DNA of 64,000 nucleotides. Origin: Niastella koreensis GR20-10. GTDB taxonomy: Bacteria; Bacteroidota; Bacteroidia; Chitinophagales; Chitinophagaceae. The position numbers were made by a program, and so were the translations under genes. The notes under the pieces were generated by a model. The model saw nothing but the letters and a program-made list of their open reading frames with translations. It did not search any database and had not been told where the DNA came from. The stretch is taken from the NCBI RefSeq assembly GCF_000246855.1, contig NC_016609.1, positions 6,646,744 through 6,710,743 on the forward strand, read 5' to 3'. Within the stretch, counting starts at the first letter, position 1; every line of letters begins with the position of its first letter. Of this stretch, positions 26,842-36,167 are shown piece by piece.

Positions 26842-29202
26842 TTATGCTATTTTCAATTTTCTGTCAGATCCTTTTTTCTTCTTTTTCGACTTTCCCATTT
26901 GTCCGTATTCGTATCCATATCCATATACATGCTGGAACCCGTAACCAGGTTTAATGCCGTTTATGATTAAAGAAATATGCGGCAGTTTCTGGTCCTGGTG
27001 CAAATCGTTGATCAGTTTCAACGATGGGCGCAACGTATACTTATGCCGTAATACGAAGAAGGTCAAATCGGCCAGCTTCCCTAATGATAATGCATCAGAA
27101 ACCGCTTCAACCGGCGGCGTATCCATTACAATGTAATCATAATGCGCCTTCAGGTAATCGAATAACGATTTCATGCGTGAGTTCAGAATGATCTCGCCCG
27201 GGTTCAGCGGCAAAGGCGTTCCGGCGCTGAGGAAGGTCAGGTTCTCCAGTTCAGGCACAGCTTGCAACACATCATCTATCTGAACTTCACCGCGCAAATA
27301 ATTGGTAATACCGATTGATTTTTTAAACCCTAAACGTTCTGACAAACTCGGGTTGCGAAGGTCAAACTCCAACAATATCACTTTTTTACTGCTGATGGCC
27401 AGTGAGCTTGCCAGGTTCAGGCTTACAAAGCTTTTCCCTTCCCCGCTCACACTTGATGTAACCATCAATACTTTTTGTTCGGGACCATAACCCATGTAAG
27501 AGATATTCGTACGCAGGGTCCTGAATTGTTCGGCAATAGGCGACACTGTTTCTTCTGCAATTACCAGGTCGGCCTTGCTGTCGTCGAGGATGATCTCACC
27601 AGCAATTGGCAGCGAAGTAACGCTCAGTACATCTTCGCGGCTTTCGATCTTGTTATTCAGCATAAACTGAACTACTATGATCAGCACCGGCAGCATCAGC
27701 CCCAGTATAAAGCCCATGGCGTACACCATATATGGCTTGGGGTTCACGCTTCTGCTCACGTTCCAGTCAACAATGCGTGTACCGGCAATCCCTGCAGAAG
27801 CATATTCCATTTTCTTGTCTTCGATCTTCTGTTGCAGGAAGGTATACAACTGGTCTTTTACACCTAATACCCGGTTCGTCTGGTTCAGGTCTTTTTCTTT
27901 TTCCGTCATGCCCTGAAAGCGGCCGGTAGTATTTTGTTCCTGTGAAGCAATAAAGGCATTGCTTGTTCTTATTTGCTGACGTATGGCACTCAAATTTGAT
28001 AAGATGCTGTTTTTCGCAGTGGCCAGCCCGGCATTGATATCGGGTAAACGAATATCCTGCGGTGTACCCCTGTCGAGGATTTCCTTTTTTCTTACCACCA
28101 GTTTGTTATACACGTCCACAAAAGCGGCTAAACTGGGATCGGCCAACGCGGTAACGTTGGGGACGATCTGTTCCTGGCCGCTTGCCAGAATGCTGTTCTC
28201 TACCTGGGTCAGCAGATTTTCCCGTAACTCGTTCTCGCCTTTTCTGCTATCGAGGGTTACCAGGTTACCCAGTAACTGGTTGGCCGATGTGCCTACATCA
28301 TTCACCTTACTGGTAACCTTGATGTCCTTTACTTTATTGGCCTGTTGCGCCAGTTCCGATGAAACGGTGTTCAACCGGTTTTCGAGGAAATCAATTTCCG
28401 TACGCAGGGCCTTGCTTTTGAATTCGAAGTTGGCTTCATCATAATTATGCAGCAATACTTCTACTATCTGCTTAGCTCTTTCAGGAATTTCATCTTTTAC
28501 GGTTATCTGCAACATGGCCATACCACCCTTGGGCACTGCAGTAGCTGAAACCCGGGAGGCATATTTATTTACAGCACCTTCCCTGCCAGGGAAATGAAGG
28601 AGGTAAACGCCTTTACTCATATTGAGAAATGGTTTGGGCTCAATGGTGATGGTATCGTGTTTAAATACCAGGGGCACATTGTAATAGCCTTTTACCACTT
28701 CTTTTTCCAACTGCAGTTTATAACTATCCTCACTTACCAGTAATTTATATACGGGTGTTTTTTCGTCAATATCCCACCGTTTTAATTTAATGGCAAATGG
28801 CAGTGAATCCAGGTGAAGGGGTTTATCGAGCACGCGGCCTTTTTGCATTACCTCAATTTCGAGGTGCAGCGAATCTACCACCTTCTCTATCAGGGCGGCA
28901 GCCTCCAGTTTAAATATTTCACTATTTAAATCGGGGGCAGCCTGGGCGGCAGCAGCCTGGCCTGCGCCAAAAGCCGATCCACCTAGTATATTTGATTTTA
29001 CCTCGCTGGGCGACTGTACTTCAATAAAGGTACTTACCTGGTATAACGGCGTTGTATACCGCACATACACGAAGGCAGCAGCTAAACAAACGCCGGCAGA
29101 TAAAATAAGCCAGTAATAGCTTTTCGCCAGTTTCGAGAAAAGTCGTTTTGCATCAAAACCACCTTTACTTTCCTCTGGCTCGTCATGATACTTCTGCTCC
29201 AT
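26842..29202 (-). CDS. Wzc-like polysaccharide co-polymerase / tyrosine autokinase
   Basis: A 786-aa protein. The Wzz domain is bounded by two membrane helices (about 32-52 and 500-520), with a long periplasmic coiled-coil region between. The cytosolic BY-kinase domain has Walker A SSVSGEGKSFVSLNLA (about 583), Walker A' VILLEFDLRNPSL and Walker B IVMDTPPVEAVSDAL. A Tyr-rich cluster (YGFQHVYGYGYEYG) followed by a Lys-rich tail is the autophosphorylation tail. It controls chain length and export with the Wza-like protein encoded 11 bp upstream. Confidence 0.93.
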   Translation of the reverse strand: MEQKYHDEPEESKGGFDAKRLFSKLAKSYYWLILSAGVCLAAAFVYVRYTTPLYQVSTFIEVQSPSEVKSNILGGSAFGAGQAAAAQAAPDLNSEIFKLEAAALIEKVVDSLHLEIEVMQKGRVLDKPLHLDSLPFAIKLKRWDIDEKTPVYKLLVSEDSYKLQLEKEVVKGYYNVPLVFKHDTITIEPKPFLNMSKGVYLLHFPGREGAVNKYASRVSATAVPKGGMAMLQITVKDEIPERAKQIVEVLLHNYDEANFEFKSKALRTEIDFLENRLNTVSSELAQQANKVKDIKVTSKVNDVGTSANQLLGNLVTLDSRKGENELRENLLTQVENSILASGQEQIVPNVTALADPSLAAFVDVYNKLVVRKKEILDRGTPQDIRLPDINAGLATAKNSILSNLSAIRQQIRTSNAFIASQEQNTTGRFQGMTEKEKDLNQTNRVLGVKDQLYTFLQQKIEDKKMEYASAGIAGTRIVDWNVSRSVNPKPYMVYAMGFILGLMLPVLIIVVQFMLNNKIESREDVLSVTSLPIAGEIILDDSKADLVIAEETVSPIAEQFRTLRTNISYMGYGPEQKVLMVTSSVSGEGKSFVSLNLASSLAISSKKVILLEFDLRNPSLSERLGFKKSIGITNYLRGEVQIDDVLQAVPELENLTFLSAGTPLPLNPGEIILNSRMKSLFDYLKAHYDYIVMDTPPVEAVSDALSLGKLADLTFFVLRHKYTLRPSLKLINDLHQDQKLPHISLIINGIKPGYGFQHVYGYGYEYGQMGKSKKKKKGSDRKLKIA

Positions 29203-29213
29203 GGCTGAAAGTT

Positions 29214-30044
29214 TTATTTGGTTGTATTGTGAATGGTAAAGCCAAGGGTAACGATCGAGATCACTACGGTGAACATGGAAGCCACGAGACCGGATTCTTC
29301 CTTGAAGATGGTGGCTGTACGGGCCTGCACATAGATCACGTCATTTGGCCGCATCATAAAAATGTCCGGATCTTCCAGCACACTCGCCTTTCTCAGATCG
29401 AACTTTTTTATGGTTCTTTTACCGTTGTAATCGCGATATAAATGAATGTCGTAGCGTTTAGCGCTATGCGGCAGATCGCCGGCTGCGGCCAGGGCAGTGA
29501 ACAGCGTGGCCTGCTGCGATGGTATTACATAAGAACCCGGGGCCTTTACCTCTCCCAACACAGTTACTTTAAAAGTGGTAAAACTCATCTCTATTAAAGG
29601 CTCTTTCAGGTATGGGCTTACGGCACCAAAGATTTTTTGTTTTGCCTGACTGATGGTTAAGCCTGAAAGCTTAATTCTGCCAACAACCGGAATTTCAATT
29701 TCACCTTCTTCATTCACCACATAATCGGCGCCGGCAGTTGCACCACCTCCCCCGCCACCTACACCAACCACAGCGGCGGCGGCAGTGGCGGCCCCGGTCA
29801 TACTGTGTTTGTTAAAGAATGAGGCGCTTTCCTGGTCTCTTACGATAAAATTGATGTCGAGCCTGTCGCCGCGTTCAATAATACGCTCTGGCACAGGCAT
29901 CGCTTTCAATTCGTATGATTCGGAATCGGGCAGGTCATTGAAGTAATTCAACTTCTTACTGGTACTGCAAGAAGTGGTAAGCATAAGAACAAACGCTACA
30001 AAAAAGCAGGTAAGGGTAGCAGGATGTATGTGGTTTCTATTCAT
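29214..30044 (-). CDS. Wza-like polysaccharide export lipoprotein
   Basis: A 276-aa outer-membrane export protein. The signal peptide ends in the lipobox MLTTSC (Cys at about 26). A Poly_export domain follows (GDRLDINFIV to EIEIPVVGRIKLSGLTISQAK), then a SLBB domain (VTVLGEVKAPGSYVIPSQQATLFTALAAAGD). An Ala/Gly-rich insert with six consecutive Gly (about residues 83-103) interrupts the first domain and is unusual. The C-terminal hydrophobic segment (SMFTVVISIVTLGFTI) could cross the membrane. It forms the exit channel for the polymer. Confidence 0.92.
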   Translation of the reverse strand: MNRNHIHPATLTCFFVAFVLMLTTSCSTSKKLNYFNDLPDSESYELKAMPVPERIIERGDRLDINFIVRDQESASFFNKHSMTGAATAAAAVVGVGGGGGGATAGADYVVNEEGEIEIPVVGRIKLSGLTISQAKQKIFGAVSPYLKEPLIEMSFTTFKVTVLGEVKAPGSYVIPSQQATLFTALAAAGDLPHSAKRYDIHLYRDYNGKRTIKKFDLRKASVLEDPDIFMMRPNDVIYVQARTATIFKEESGLVASMFTVVISIVTLGFTIHNTTK

Positions 30045-30088
30045 TGTACGTTATTTTATTAATGGCGGGTTGCCGGCAAGGCTACGTT

Positions 30089-31090
30089 TCAGGAGGTAAC
30101 TTTCATGTACGACGATTGCTTATACCACTCTACCGTTGTTTGCAATCCTGTTTGAATGGTTACAACCGGCTGGTAACCTATCAGCTGATGGGCTTTACTT
30201 ACATCGGCCAAACTGTGACGAACATCCCCTTTGCGCTCTTCACGATATTTAGGCGCCAGGTCAATGCCGATGAACGCGGTGATGTGTTTCCACAATTCGT
30301 TCAGGGTGGTTTTATCACCTACGGCTATGTTCACCACTTCATGTTTGTTGATATCGGGCGCCAGGGCGGCTTTGATATTTGCCTGTACCGCATTTTCCAC
30401 AAAGGTGAAGTCACGGCTTGTTTCGCCGTCGCCGTTAATGTAAGGCGCTTCGTTCTTCAACGCACTTTGAACAAACAAAGGAATAACGGCTGCGTATGGG
30501 CCACGTGGGTTTTGGCGGGGACCAAATACGTTGAAGTAACGCAACCCAATGGTATGAAAATCGTAGGTGCGGCTGAATACCGATGCATACAGCTCATTTA
30601 CATATTTTGTAACGGCGTAGGGCGACAGCGGGTTTCCTATTTTATCTTCTACTTTTGGCAAACCAGGGTGATCGCCATAGGTGCTCGAGCTGGCTGCATA
30701 TACCATTCTTTTAACACCTGCATCCCTTGCGGCTACCAGCATATTCAAAAAACCACTTACGTTCACTTCGTTACTGGTAATGGGATCGTTGATGGAGCGG
30801 GGTACTGAACCCAACGCTGCCTGGTGCAATACATAATCAACACCATCTACTGCCCGGCGGCAGGTATCCAGGTCGCGGATATCGCCTTCTATCAAACTAA
30901 ATTCCGGACGGGCTAAAAAAGGTTCAATGTTTTCCATTGAACCCGTACTAAAGTTGTCGAGCACCCGCACTTTACCAACGCCATGCGCTAATAAATATTC
31001 CACAATGTTTGAACCTATGAAACCGGCGCCACCTGTTACCAGGAAGGTGGCCTTGTTAATATCGGTGGTATGGTATTTCTGAGTGTACAT
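30089..31090 (-). CDS. UDP-GlcNAc C4-epimerase, WbpP-like
   Basis: A 333-aa short-chain epimerase. [19 protein letters not shown] (about 16-34) binds NAD, SSSTYGD gives the catalytic Ser/Thr and YAVTKY (about 155-160) the Tyr-Lys pair. [13 protein letters not shown] and [21 protein letters not shown] are typical of WbpP-type UDP-GlcNAc/UDP-GalNAc 4-epimerases. It pairs with the dehydrogenase 10 bp upstream: dehydrogenation and epimerisation would give UDP-GalNAcA, as in Pseudomonas O6 and Vi-antigen pathways. Confidence 0.88.
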   Translation of the reverse strand: MYTQKYHTTDINKATFLVTGGAGFIGSNIVEYLLAHGVGKVRVLDNFSTGSMENIEPFLARPEFSLIEGDIRDLDTCRRAVDGVDYVLHQAALGSVPRSINDPITSNEVNVSGFLNMLVAARDAGVKRMVYAASSSTYGDHPGLPKVEDKIGNPLSPYAVTKYVNELYASVFSRTYDFHTIGLRYFNVFGPRQNPRGPYAAVIPLFVQSALKNEAPYINGDGETSRDFTFVENAVQANIKAALAPDINKHEVVNIAVGDKTTLNELWKHITAFIGIDLAPKYREERKGDVRHSLADVSKAHQLIGYQPVVTIQTGLQTTVEWYKQSSYMKVTS

Positions 31091-31100
31091 AATTTAATAG

Positions 31101-32399
31101 TTATAAACGTGCATCAACTAAATCTTTTCCTAAATGGGCTTTCACATCAAACAACACGCATTTATCGCTGCATAACTTCTTGATGGTTTCATAACCGAAT
31201 TCTTTATGCGCTACTGCCAGTATTACTGCATTGTATTGTGATTGGGTGGCAGGTAATTCCTGAACCGTTTTCACCCCATACTCATGCAATACTTCTTCAG
31301 GATTTGCCCAGGGATCATACACATCAACACTTACATTATAGCTTTTCAGATGGCTGATAATATCAATTACCTTGGTGTTGCGAACATCGGGACAATTCTC
31401 TTTAAAGGTGATGCCTAACACCAGGGCTTTGCTGCCTGCAACCGGAATGCCTTTCTTCACCATCAGTTTTACCACTTCACCGGCTACATACCCGCCCATG
31501 CCATCGTTCAGTCTGCGTCCGGCCAGGATGATCTCAGGATGGTAACCTACTTCCATCGCTTTTTGCGCCAGATAGTATGGGTCAACACCTATACAGTGAC
31601 CGCCAACCAAACCCGGGCGAAAGGGTAAAAAGTTCCATTTGGTAGAGGCTGCCGCCAGCACTTCCTGGGTATCGATATCGAGCAGGTTAAATATTTTGGC
31701 CAGCTCGTTGATGAAGGCGATGTTGATATCGCGTTGTGCATTCTCAATAACCTTGGCTGCTTCGGCCACTTTTATAGAAGGCGCCAGGTGAGTGCCCGCT
31801 ACAATAATGCTGCTGTAGATATCATTTACAATTTTCGCAGCTTCGGGGGTTGAACCGGAGGTTACTTTTTTAATTTTTGTAACCGTATGTTCTTTATCGC
31901 CGGGGTTAATACGCTCGGGAGAATAACCGGCATAAAAATCTTTATTGAAAGTAAGTCCTGAAACTTTTTCCAGAATAGGCACGCACTCTTCTTCGGTTAC
32001 ACCGGGATATACGGTAGACTCATACACTACGATATCGCCTTTCTTCAATATTTTACCTACCGTTTCACTGGCTTTTACCAGCGGGGTAAGATCGGGGCGG
32101 TTATATTTATCAACCGGTGTAGGCACCGTGATGATAAACACGTTGGCGGTTTTAATGTCTTCCAGTTGATCGCTCACCCACAAACCGTTTGCACCATCCA
32201 CTTGTTTTTTAAGTACTGAGGAGAGATGATCGCTGCTGATCTCCAGCGTGTGATCGTTACCAGACCGCAGTTCGGCTATCCTTGCTTTATTGATATCAAA
32301 ACCTACAACAGGATATTTTTTTGCAAATTCTACTGCCAGGGGTAATCCTACATATCCTAAACCGATTACCGTTAAGTGATACTGCTTTGTCGCTTCCAT
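31101..32399 (-). CDS. UDP-HexNAc 6-dehydrogenase, WbpO/TviB-like
   Basis: A 432-aa UDP-glucose/GDP-mannose dehydrogenase family enzyme. [26 protein letters not shown] (opening about residues 11-36) is the NAD site, TVPTPVD and [12 protein letters not shown] lie in the coenzyme domain, and [16 protein letters not shown] holds the catalytic Cys near 267. [15 protein letters not shown] marks the UDP-binding domain. It oxidises UDP-GlcNAc or UDP-GalNAc to the uronic acid; the WbpP-like neighbour favours UDP-GalNAcA. Second gene of the transcript after the antiterminator. Confidence 0.9.
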   Translation of the reverse strand: MEATKQYHLTVIGLGYVGLPLAVEFAKKYPVVGFDINKARIAELRSGNDHTLEISSDHLSSVLKKQVDGANGLWVSDQLEDIKTANVFIITVPTPVDKYNRPDLTPLVKASETVGKILKKGDIVVYESTVYPGVTEEECVPILEKVSGLTFNKDFYAGYSPERINPGDKEHTVTKIKKVTSGSTPEAAKIVNDIYSSIIVAGTHLAPSIKVAEAAKVIENAQRDINIAFINELAKIFNLLDIDTQEVLAAASTKWNFLPFRPGLVGGHCIGVDPYYLAQKAMEVGYHPEIILAGRRLNDGMGGYVAGEVVKLMVKKGIPVAGSKALVLGITFKENCPDVRNTKVIDIISHLKSYNVSVDVYDPWANPEEVLHEYGVKTVQELPATQSQYNAVILAVAHKEFGYETIKKLCSDKCVLFDVKAHLGKDLVDARL

Positions 32400-32425
32400 T
32401 CAATATTTCAGTTTGATGTTTGTTA

Positions 32426-32926
32426 TTATTGTGAACCTTTTGACAGGTTGTTTTTATCTATTGCTACCAGGGCAAACCCCAACGAAGGCAACATCACTTT
32501 CACACTTCTGTTATTCACTTCCATTACCTGGCCGGTTTGTTGTTCCAAGGGGCCGTTAATAATGGTTACTGCATCGTTTATGTTCACATCAATTCTTTCT
32601 ACCTGTATGTGTTCGTAATCTCTCAGGAATTGCTTCACTATATCAATTTCTTCATCGCGAATGACTGCGGGTTTTCCCTGGAAAGTTACGAAGCCAATCA
32701 CCCCATCTGTTTGCAGCACCGGAATGTGTGCTTTGGGCGCCAGGCGTACCAGTACGTACGATTTAAACAAAGGCTCCAATATAATCTTTTTTCTATCGCT
32801 CCAGTTTCTTTCAATCTTCTGCATCGGACAATAATTCTCAATTTGTTTCCCGCCAAGCAGGTCCGACACTTTCTTTTCCCACCGGGGCCGGGTGTATAAA
32901 GCATACCAACGCAAAATTGTATTCAT
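32426..32926 (-). CDS. NusG-like antiterminator, UpxY/RfaH type
   Basis: A 166-aa NusG paralogue. WYALYTRPRWEKKVSDLL (about 7-24) and LFKSYVLVRL form the NGN domain that grips RNA polymerase. The C-terminal ~55 residues, beginning INDAVTIINGPLEQQTGQV, are a KOW domain. Specialised NusG proteins encoded first in a capsule operon (UpxY in Bacteroides, RfaH in enterobacteria, LoaP in Firmicutes) let polymerase read through the long operon. Its position as first gene behind a long leader fits that role. Confidence 0.93.
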   Translation of the reverse strand: MNTILRWYALYTRPRWEKKVSDLLGGKQIENYCPMQKIERNWSDRKKIILEPLFKSYVLVRLAPKAHIPVLQTDGVIGFVTFQGKPAVIRDEEIDIVKQFLRDYEHIQVERIDVNINDAVTIINGPLEQQTGQVMEVNNRSVKVMLPSLGFALVAIDKNNLSKGSQ

Positions 32927-32954
32927 TTTTCCGGTTTATAGCACATTTCAGCGC

Positions 32955-32991
32955 AAAGCTCCCGCTTTCCTCAGTCACATTCGCTACTGAG
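32955..32991 (-). promoter_or_regulatory. Stacked leader hairpins before the antiterminator gene
   Basis: On the minus strand CTCAGT/ACTGAG (32970-32991, 10-nt loop) is followed after one base by AAAGC/GCTTT with a GGGA tetraloop (32955-32968). Neither has a T tract. They sit 30-65 nt before the ATG at 32926. UpxY proteins are known to act through their operon leaders, so these could be a recognition or pausing element; not proven. Confidence 0.35.
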
Positions 32992-33265
32992 AATCAAAAA
33001 ATTTTTATCATTTAAATCCATGCACGTCAATACCTAAATCACCATCTCTTCTTCGTTGTTCACGAGATATCAGATCGTAATAGGCTATTGAGGTCCAAAA
33101 AACAGAAACGGTACACAAGTAAATAGTAAACCAGAGGCTATTCGAAAGGATTGGTTCAGAGGCTTTCGAAGGAAATCGGGCCAATGGGGGTGATTCGAAA
33201 GGAAAATCGGGTAACGACCGGTAATTGCAGAGGATGTTGGACGATCAGAGGTTAATGAAGTCGCT

Positions 33266-33296
33266 CAAAAGTAGAAAGTTTTTTGATATTATGCAA
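33266..33296 (-). promoter_or_regulatory. Main polysaccharide operon promoter
   Basis: On the minus strand TTG (33294-33296), 20 nt, then TACTTTTG (33266-33273). The -7 element matches the Bacteroidota consensus TAnnTTTG fully. A start near 33259 gives a leader of about 330 nt before the antiterminator gene. Confidence 0.65.
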
Positions 33297-33449
33297 TATC
33301 GGCCGCTGATTTTTATATACCATAATGTGGTTATTTCCAAAATACCCAATGGGCTTTAAAGCGAAATAGATCCATGTCAATCAATTAGTAAGATGTACAT
33401 ATTGTGTAGGTTGGGGCGGATGTTATCAATGTGTAATCATTGGTTGAAA

Positions 33450-33732
33450 GATGGTAGACGGCAGAAAGCCGCGACGCGGAGGACAGGAAGGGCAGTACAC
33501 AGTAGGCAACACTGAAGGCTTAAGGCTGAAAGCAGAATGCCCAAAGGCGAAGGTTAAAACAAAAAAGCACAAGACCTCAAATCGGAGTTCTTGTGCTTTG
33601 TATTTTGCTTTAGGCTTTTAGCTTTAACCTTTGGGCTGTATTCGGCTGTTTCATCTCTGCCCTCTGCCTTTTTCCGCTGCCTACTGCCCACTGCCTTTCT
33701 TGTCTGCCATTTGCCGTCTGCCGTTTGCCTAC
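33450..33732. repeat. Large nested inverted array of heptamer-like units
   Basis: The left half (33450-33560) has units such as GACGGCA, AAGGCTT, AAGGCTG, AAAGCAG and AAAGGCG. The right half (33601-33732), on the opposite strand, has CTAAAGC, TAAAAGC, TTAAAGC, CCAAAGG, then GGCAGAG, GGCAGTA, GGCAGTG, GGCAGAC and GGCAAAC. The halves are loose inverted copies around the central stem at 33564-33599. The stretch fills the space between uxuA and the polysaccharide leader; no coding frame is credible here. Confidence 0.65.
33564..33599. terminator. Central hairpin, probable uxuA terminator
   Basis: A perfect 11-bp stem, AAAGCACAAGA (33564-33574) with TCTTGTGCTTT (33589-33599), 14-nt loop, flanked by A-rich and T-rich sequence on the two sides. 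It is suited to stopping transcripts in either direction, most directly the minus-strand uxuA message ending at 33729. Confidence 0.65.
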
Positions 33733-34898
33733 TTCATCGATCGGGAAATTCCCAGCTCCAATCCACGTAATTCCGCCAGTCCGCGTAAACGTCCTATGGC
33801 TGAGTAACCCGGGTTGGTCTTTTTATTCAGGTCGTCGAGCATCTGGTGGCCATGATCGGGACGCATAGCCAGGTTAACCTGCCGTTTTTGCATTACGTGA
33901 ACCAGGTTCTTTACCACGCTGTACATGTCTACGTCGCCTTCCAGGTGGTTGGCTTCATAAAAATTACCATCCGCATCGCGTTGGGTACTGCGTAAGTGAA
34001 TGAAGTTAATGCGGTCGCCAAACTGTAACACCATGGCAGGGAGGTCGTTATCGGCCCGTACACCAAATGAACCGGTGCAAAAGCAAAGACCATTGCTGGC
34101 ATTGGGCACTGCCTCAAATAAGTGCTGAACCTGCTGAGCAGTGCTTACCACGCGGGGCAGGCCGAAGATCGCATAAGGAGGATCATCGGGGTGCACCACC
34201 AGTTTAACCCCTACCTGGTCGGCAACGGGCGCTACCTGTTGCAAAAATTCAATCAGGTGCTGCTGTAATTTGTTGGCGTCAATGCCTTCGTAGGTGTCCA
34301 GGGCGGCCTGAAACTGTTGCAGGCTAAAGCTTTCTTCGCTACCGGGCAAACCGGCAATTACATTACGCTGTAACAGGTTCTTTTCATCGGCTGTCATGTT
34401 AGCCAGGCGCTCTTTTGCTTTGCCCAGTTCAGCGGCTGAATAATCTTTTTCGGCGCCGGGTCGTTGAAGGATGTATACATCAAACGCTACCATGGCAGCT
34501 TTTTCAAACCGGAGCGCTTTACTGCCATCTTCCACCGTATAAGCCAGATCGGTGCGCGTCCAGTCGAGCACGGGCATAAAATTGTAAGTAACCACGTAAA
34601 TACCGCAGGCTGCCAGGTTGCGGATGCTTTCACAATAGTTGGCAATATGTTGTTTGTAATTCCCTTTTTGTGTTTTGATTTCTTCATGAACGGGAACGCT
34701 TTCTACCACCGACCAGGTTAACCCCGCTGCTTCAATGGTTTGTTTGCGTTTCATGATCTCTTCTTTGGTCCAGACGATGCCATTGGGAACATGGTGTAAC
34801 GCAGACACAACTCCTGTACAACCCGCCTGCCTGATATCAGCCAGACTAACCGGGTCGGAGGGGCCGAACCAGCGCATAGTTTGTTCAAATTGATACAT
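33729..34898 (-). CDS. uxuA: Mannonate dehydratase
   Basis: A 389-aa TIM-barrel enzyme of the UxuA family. The opening [55 protein letters not shown], the [20 protein letters not shown] segment and [10 protein letters not shown] carry the conserved His, Asp and Cys residues of the metal site. It removes water from D-mannonate to give 2-keto-3-deoxygluconate in glucuronate breakdown. The gene is divergent from a LacI-type regulator with operator-like sequence between them. The uronic acids released by GH88/105 and lyase genes in the adjoining locus are the likely source of substrate. Confidence 0.95.
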   Translation of the reverse strand: MYQFEQTMRWFGPSDPVSLADIRQAGCTGVVSALHHVPNGIVWTKEEIMKRKQTIEAAGLTWSVVESVPVHEEIKTQKGNYKQHIANYCESIRNLAACGIYVVTYNFMPVLDWTRTDLAYTVEDGSKALRFEKAAMVAFDVYILQRPGAEKDYSAAELGKAKERLANMTADEKNLLQRNVIAGLPGSEESFSLQQFQAALDTYEGIDANKLQQHLIEFLQQVAPVADQVGVKLVVHPDDPPYAIFGLPRVVSTAQQVQHLFEAVPNASNGLCFCTGSFGVRADNDLPAMVLQFGDRINFIHLRSTQRDADGNFYEANHLEGDVDMYSVVKNLVHVMQKRQVNLAMRPDHGHQMLDDLNKKTNPGYSAIGRLRGLAELRGLELGISRSMK

Positions 34899-34978
34899 AA
34901 AGTAATTGTTTAGAGCACATTTTTCACAAGGTTACAATTTGTTATGGTTACATACTCAAATATCACCAGCAAATTCTT

Positions 34979-34992
34979 TGCAAACGTTTTCG
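34979..34992. promoter_or_regulatory. LacI-family operator, site A
   Basis: TGCAAACGTTTTCG matches the LacI/CcpA-type pattern TGNAANCGNTNNCA at all but one fixed position and has an AAACGTTT palindromic core. It lies in the 150-bp divergent region between uxuA and the lacI-type gene. Related sites occur at 38294 and 55129. Confidence 0.6.
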
Positions 34993-34995
34993 AAA

Positions 34996-35031
34996 AATGT
35001 TGCAAACATTGCCCTTAATTCTCAATCTTTG
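34996..35031 (+). promoter_or_regulatory. Second operator-like palindrome and lacI-type promoter
   Basis: AATGTT-GCA-AACATT (34996-35010) has perfect 6-bp arms. It overlaps TTG at 35000-35002, which with AATCTTTG at 35024-35031 (21-nt spacer) forms a one-mismatch Bacteroidota promoter. A regulator bound here would block its own promoter. Confidence 0.5.
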
Positions 35032-35048
35032 CAAGGGAAGGCTACTAT

Positions 35049-36065
35049 ATGGATCAAGTGAACTTAAAGAAGTTAGCGAAAGAATTGAATTTGGCCGTTT
35101 CAACGGTTAGCCGTGCTTTGCGCGACAGTCATGAAATTAGTCCGCAAACCAAGGAACGGGTGCGCGAATTAGCCTTGAAACTGGGGTTCCAACCCAATCC
35201 ACACGCCAGCAGTTTACGTCAGAATAAAAGCAAAACAATCGCCGTCATCATCCCTGAAATTGAAAACAATTTTTTCTCCCAGGTCATCAATGGCATTGAA
35301 TCGGTAACCCCCAGCAAGGGCTACCACGTACTTATTTACCTATCGCACGAAGATTATAATAAAGAACGCGACATTTTACAACTGCTGCGCAATGGCCGCG
35401 TGGATGGCATCATGATCTCGGTGTCAAATACCACCAATAATTACGATCATATCGATGCCTGGCGGCAGGCCGGCATTCCGGTGGTACTTTTTGACCGGAC
35501 CAGTGAAGAACTGGACGTGCCCAACATTATGACCAATGATGCCGAAATGGCTTTCAAGGCAACGGAGCATTTGTTGAAAAGAGGTTGTAAGAACATTGCT
35601 TTTTTGGGCATGGCGGGCAACCTGTCCATCAGCAACCGGCGCAAAGTAGGTTACCTTACCGCGCTGGAAAAATACAAAGTAGCTGCCCCGCCCCAGGTGG
35701 TTGAGCTCACGTCAAAAGACTATACCAACCGCGACATCTTACGCAACCTGCTTCAGAACCAGCAACACCCCGATGGCATTTTTGCCGCCATTGAAAAATT
35801 TGCGGTAAATACCTACGAAGTATGTAAAGAAATAAACCTGCATATTCCGCAGGATGTGAAGGTGATCAGTTTCTCGAACCTGCAGGCGGCTGCATTATTC
35901 GACCCCGCGCTTTCCACCATTATTCAACCCGCTTATGATATTGGCCGCGAGGCAGCCAGCATTTTATTCAAGCTTATTGAAAAGAAAATGCTGTTGCCAT
36001 ATGAGAAAAAAATGATCCTGCCATCGCAATTGATTGAGCGGGCATCAACGGCCATAACCGGTTAA
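35049..36065 (+). CDS. LacI-family transcriptional regulator
   Basis: A 338-aa regulator. The N-terminal helix-turn-helix LKKLAKELNLAVSTVSRALRD and hinge helix FQPNPHASSLRQ are complete, followed by a periplasmic-binding-protein-like sensor domain (TIAVIIPEIENNFFSQVINGIE). It probably senses a uronate or derived intermediate and represses uxuA; the operators in the divergent region support this, and similar sites before the araC-type gene and GH2 gene suggest a wider regulon. Effector not known. Confidence 0.93.
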   Translation: MDQVNLKKLAKELNLAVSTVSRALRDSHEISPQTKERVRELALKLGFQPNPHASSLRQNKSKTIAVIIPEIENNFFSQVINGIESVTPSKGYHVLIYLSHEDYNKERDILQLLRNGRVDGIMISVSNTTNNYDHIDAWRQAGIPVVLFDRTSEELDVPNIMTNDAEMAFKATEHLLKRGCKNIAFLGMAGNLSISNRRKVGYLTALEKYKVAAPPQVVELTSKDYTNRDILRNLLQNQQHPDGIFAAIEKFAVNTYEVCKEINLHIPQDVKVISFSNLQAAALFDPALSTIIQPAYDIGREAASILFKLIEKKMLLPYEKKMILPSQLIERASTAITG

Positions 36066-36116
36066 TAAATACATTATTACCCTTTTGTAAAGCATACAGC
36101 CCGTAATTAACAATTA

Positions 36117-36148
36117 TTTGTAACCTTCGCTTATCGTTAGTATGTTTA
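36117..36148 (+). promoter_or_regulatory. Promoter of the rhomboid gene
   Basis: TTTG at 36117-36120, 20-nt spacer, TATGTTTA at 36141-36148 (one mismatch to TAnnTTTG). The ATG at 36168 follows 20 nt later, giving a short leader. Confidence 0.5.
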
Positions 36149-36167
36149 TTATAATGAACTTATTCAT

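Noticed and set aside
30044-30808. 254-codon plus-strand frame opposite the epimerase
   Set aside because: Antisense to a clear WbpP-like epimerase; no recognisable motif.
33450-33732. CRISPR-like array
   Set aside because: Units are 7 nt and degenerate, with no constant repeat/variable spacer pattern and no cas genes in the window.
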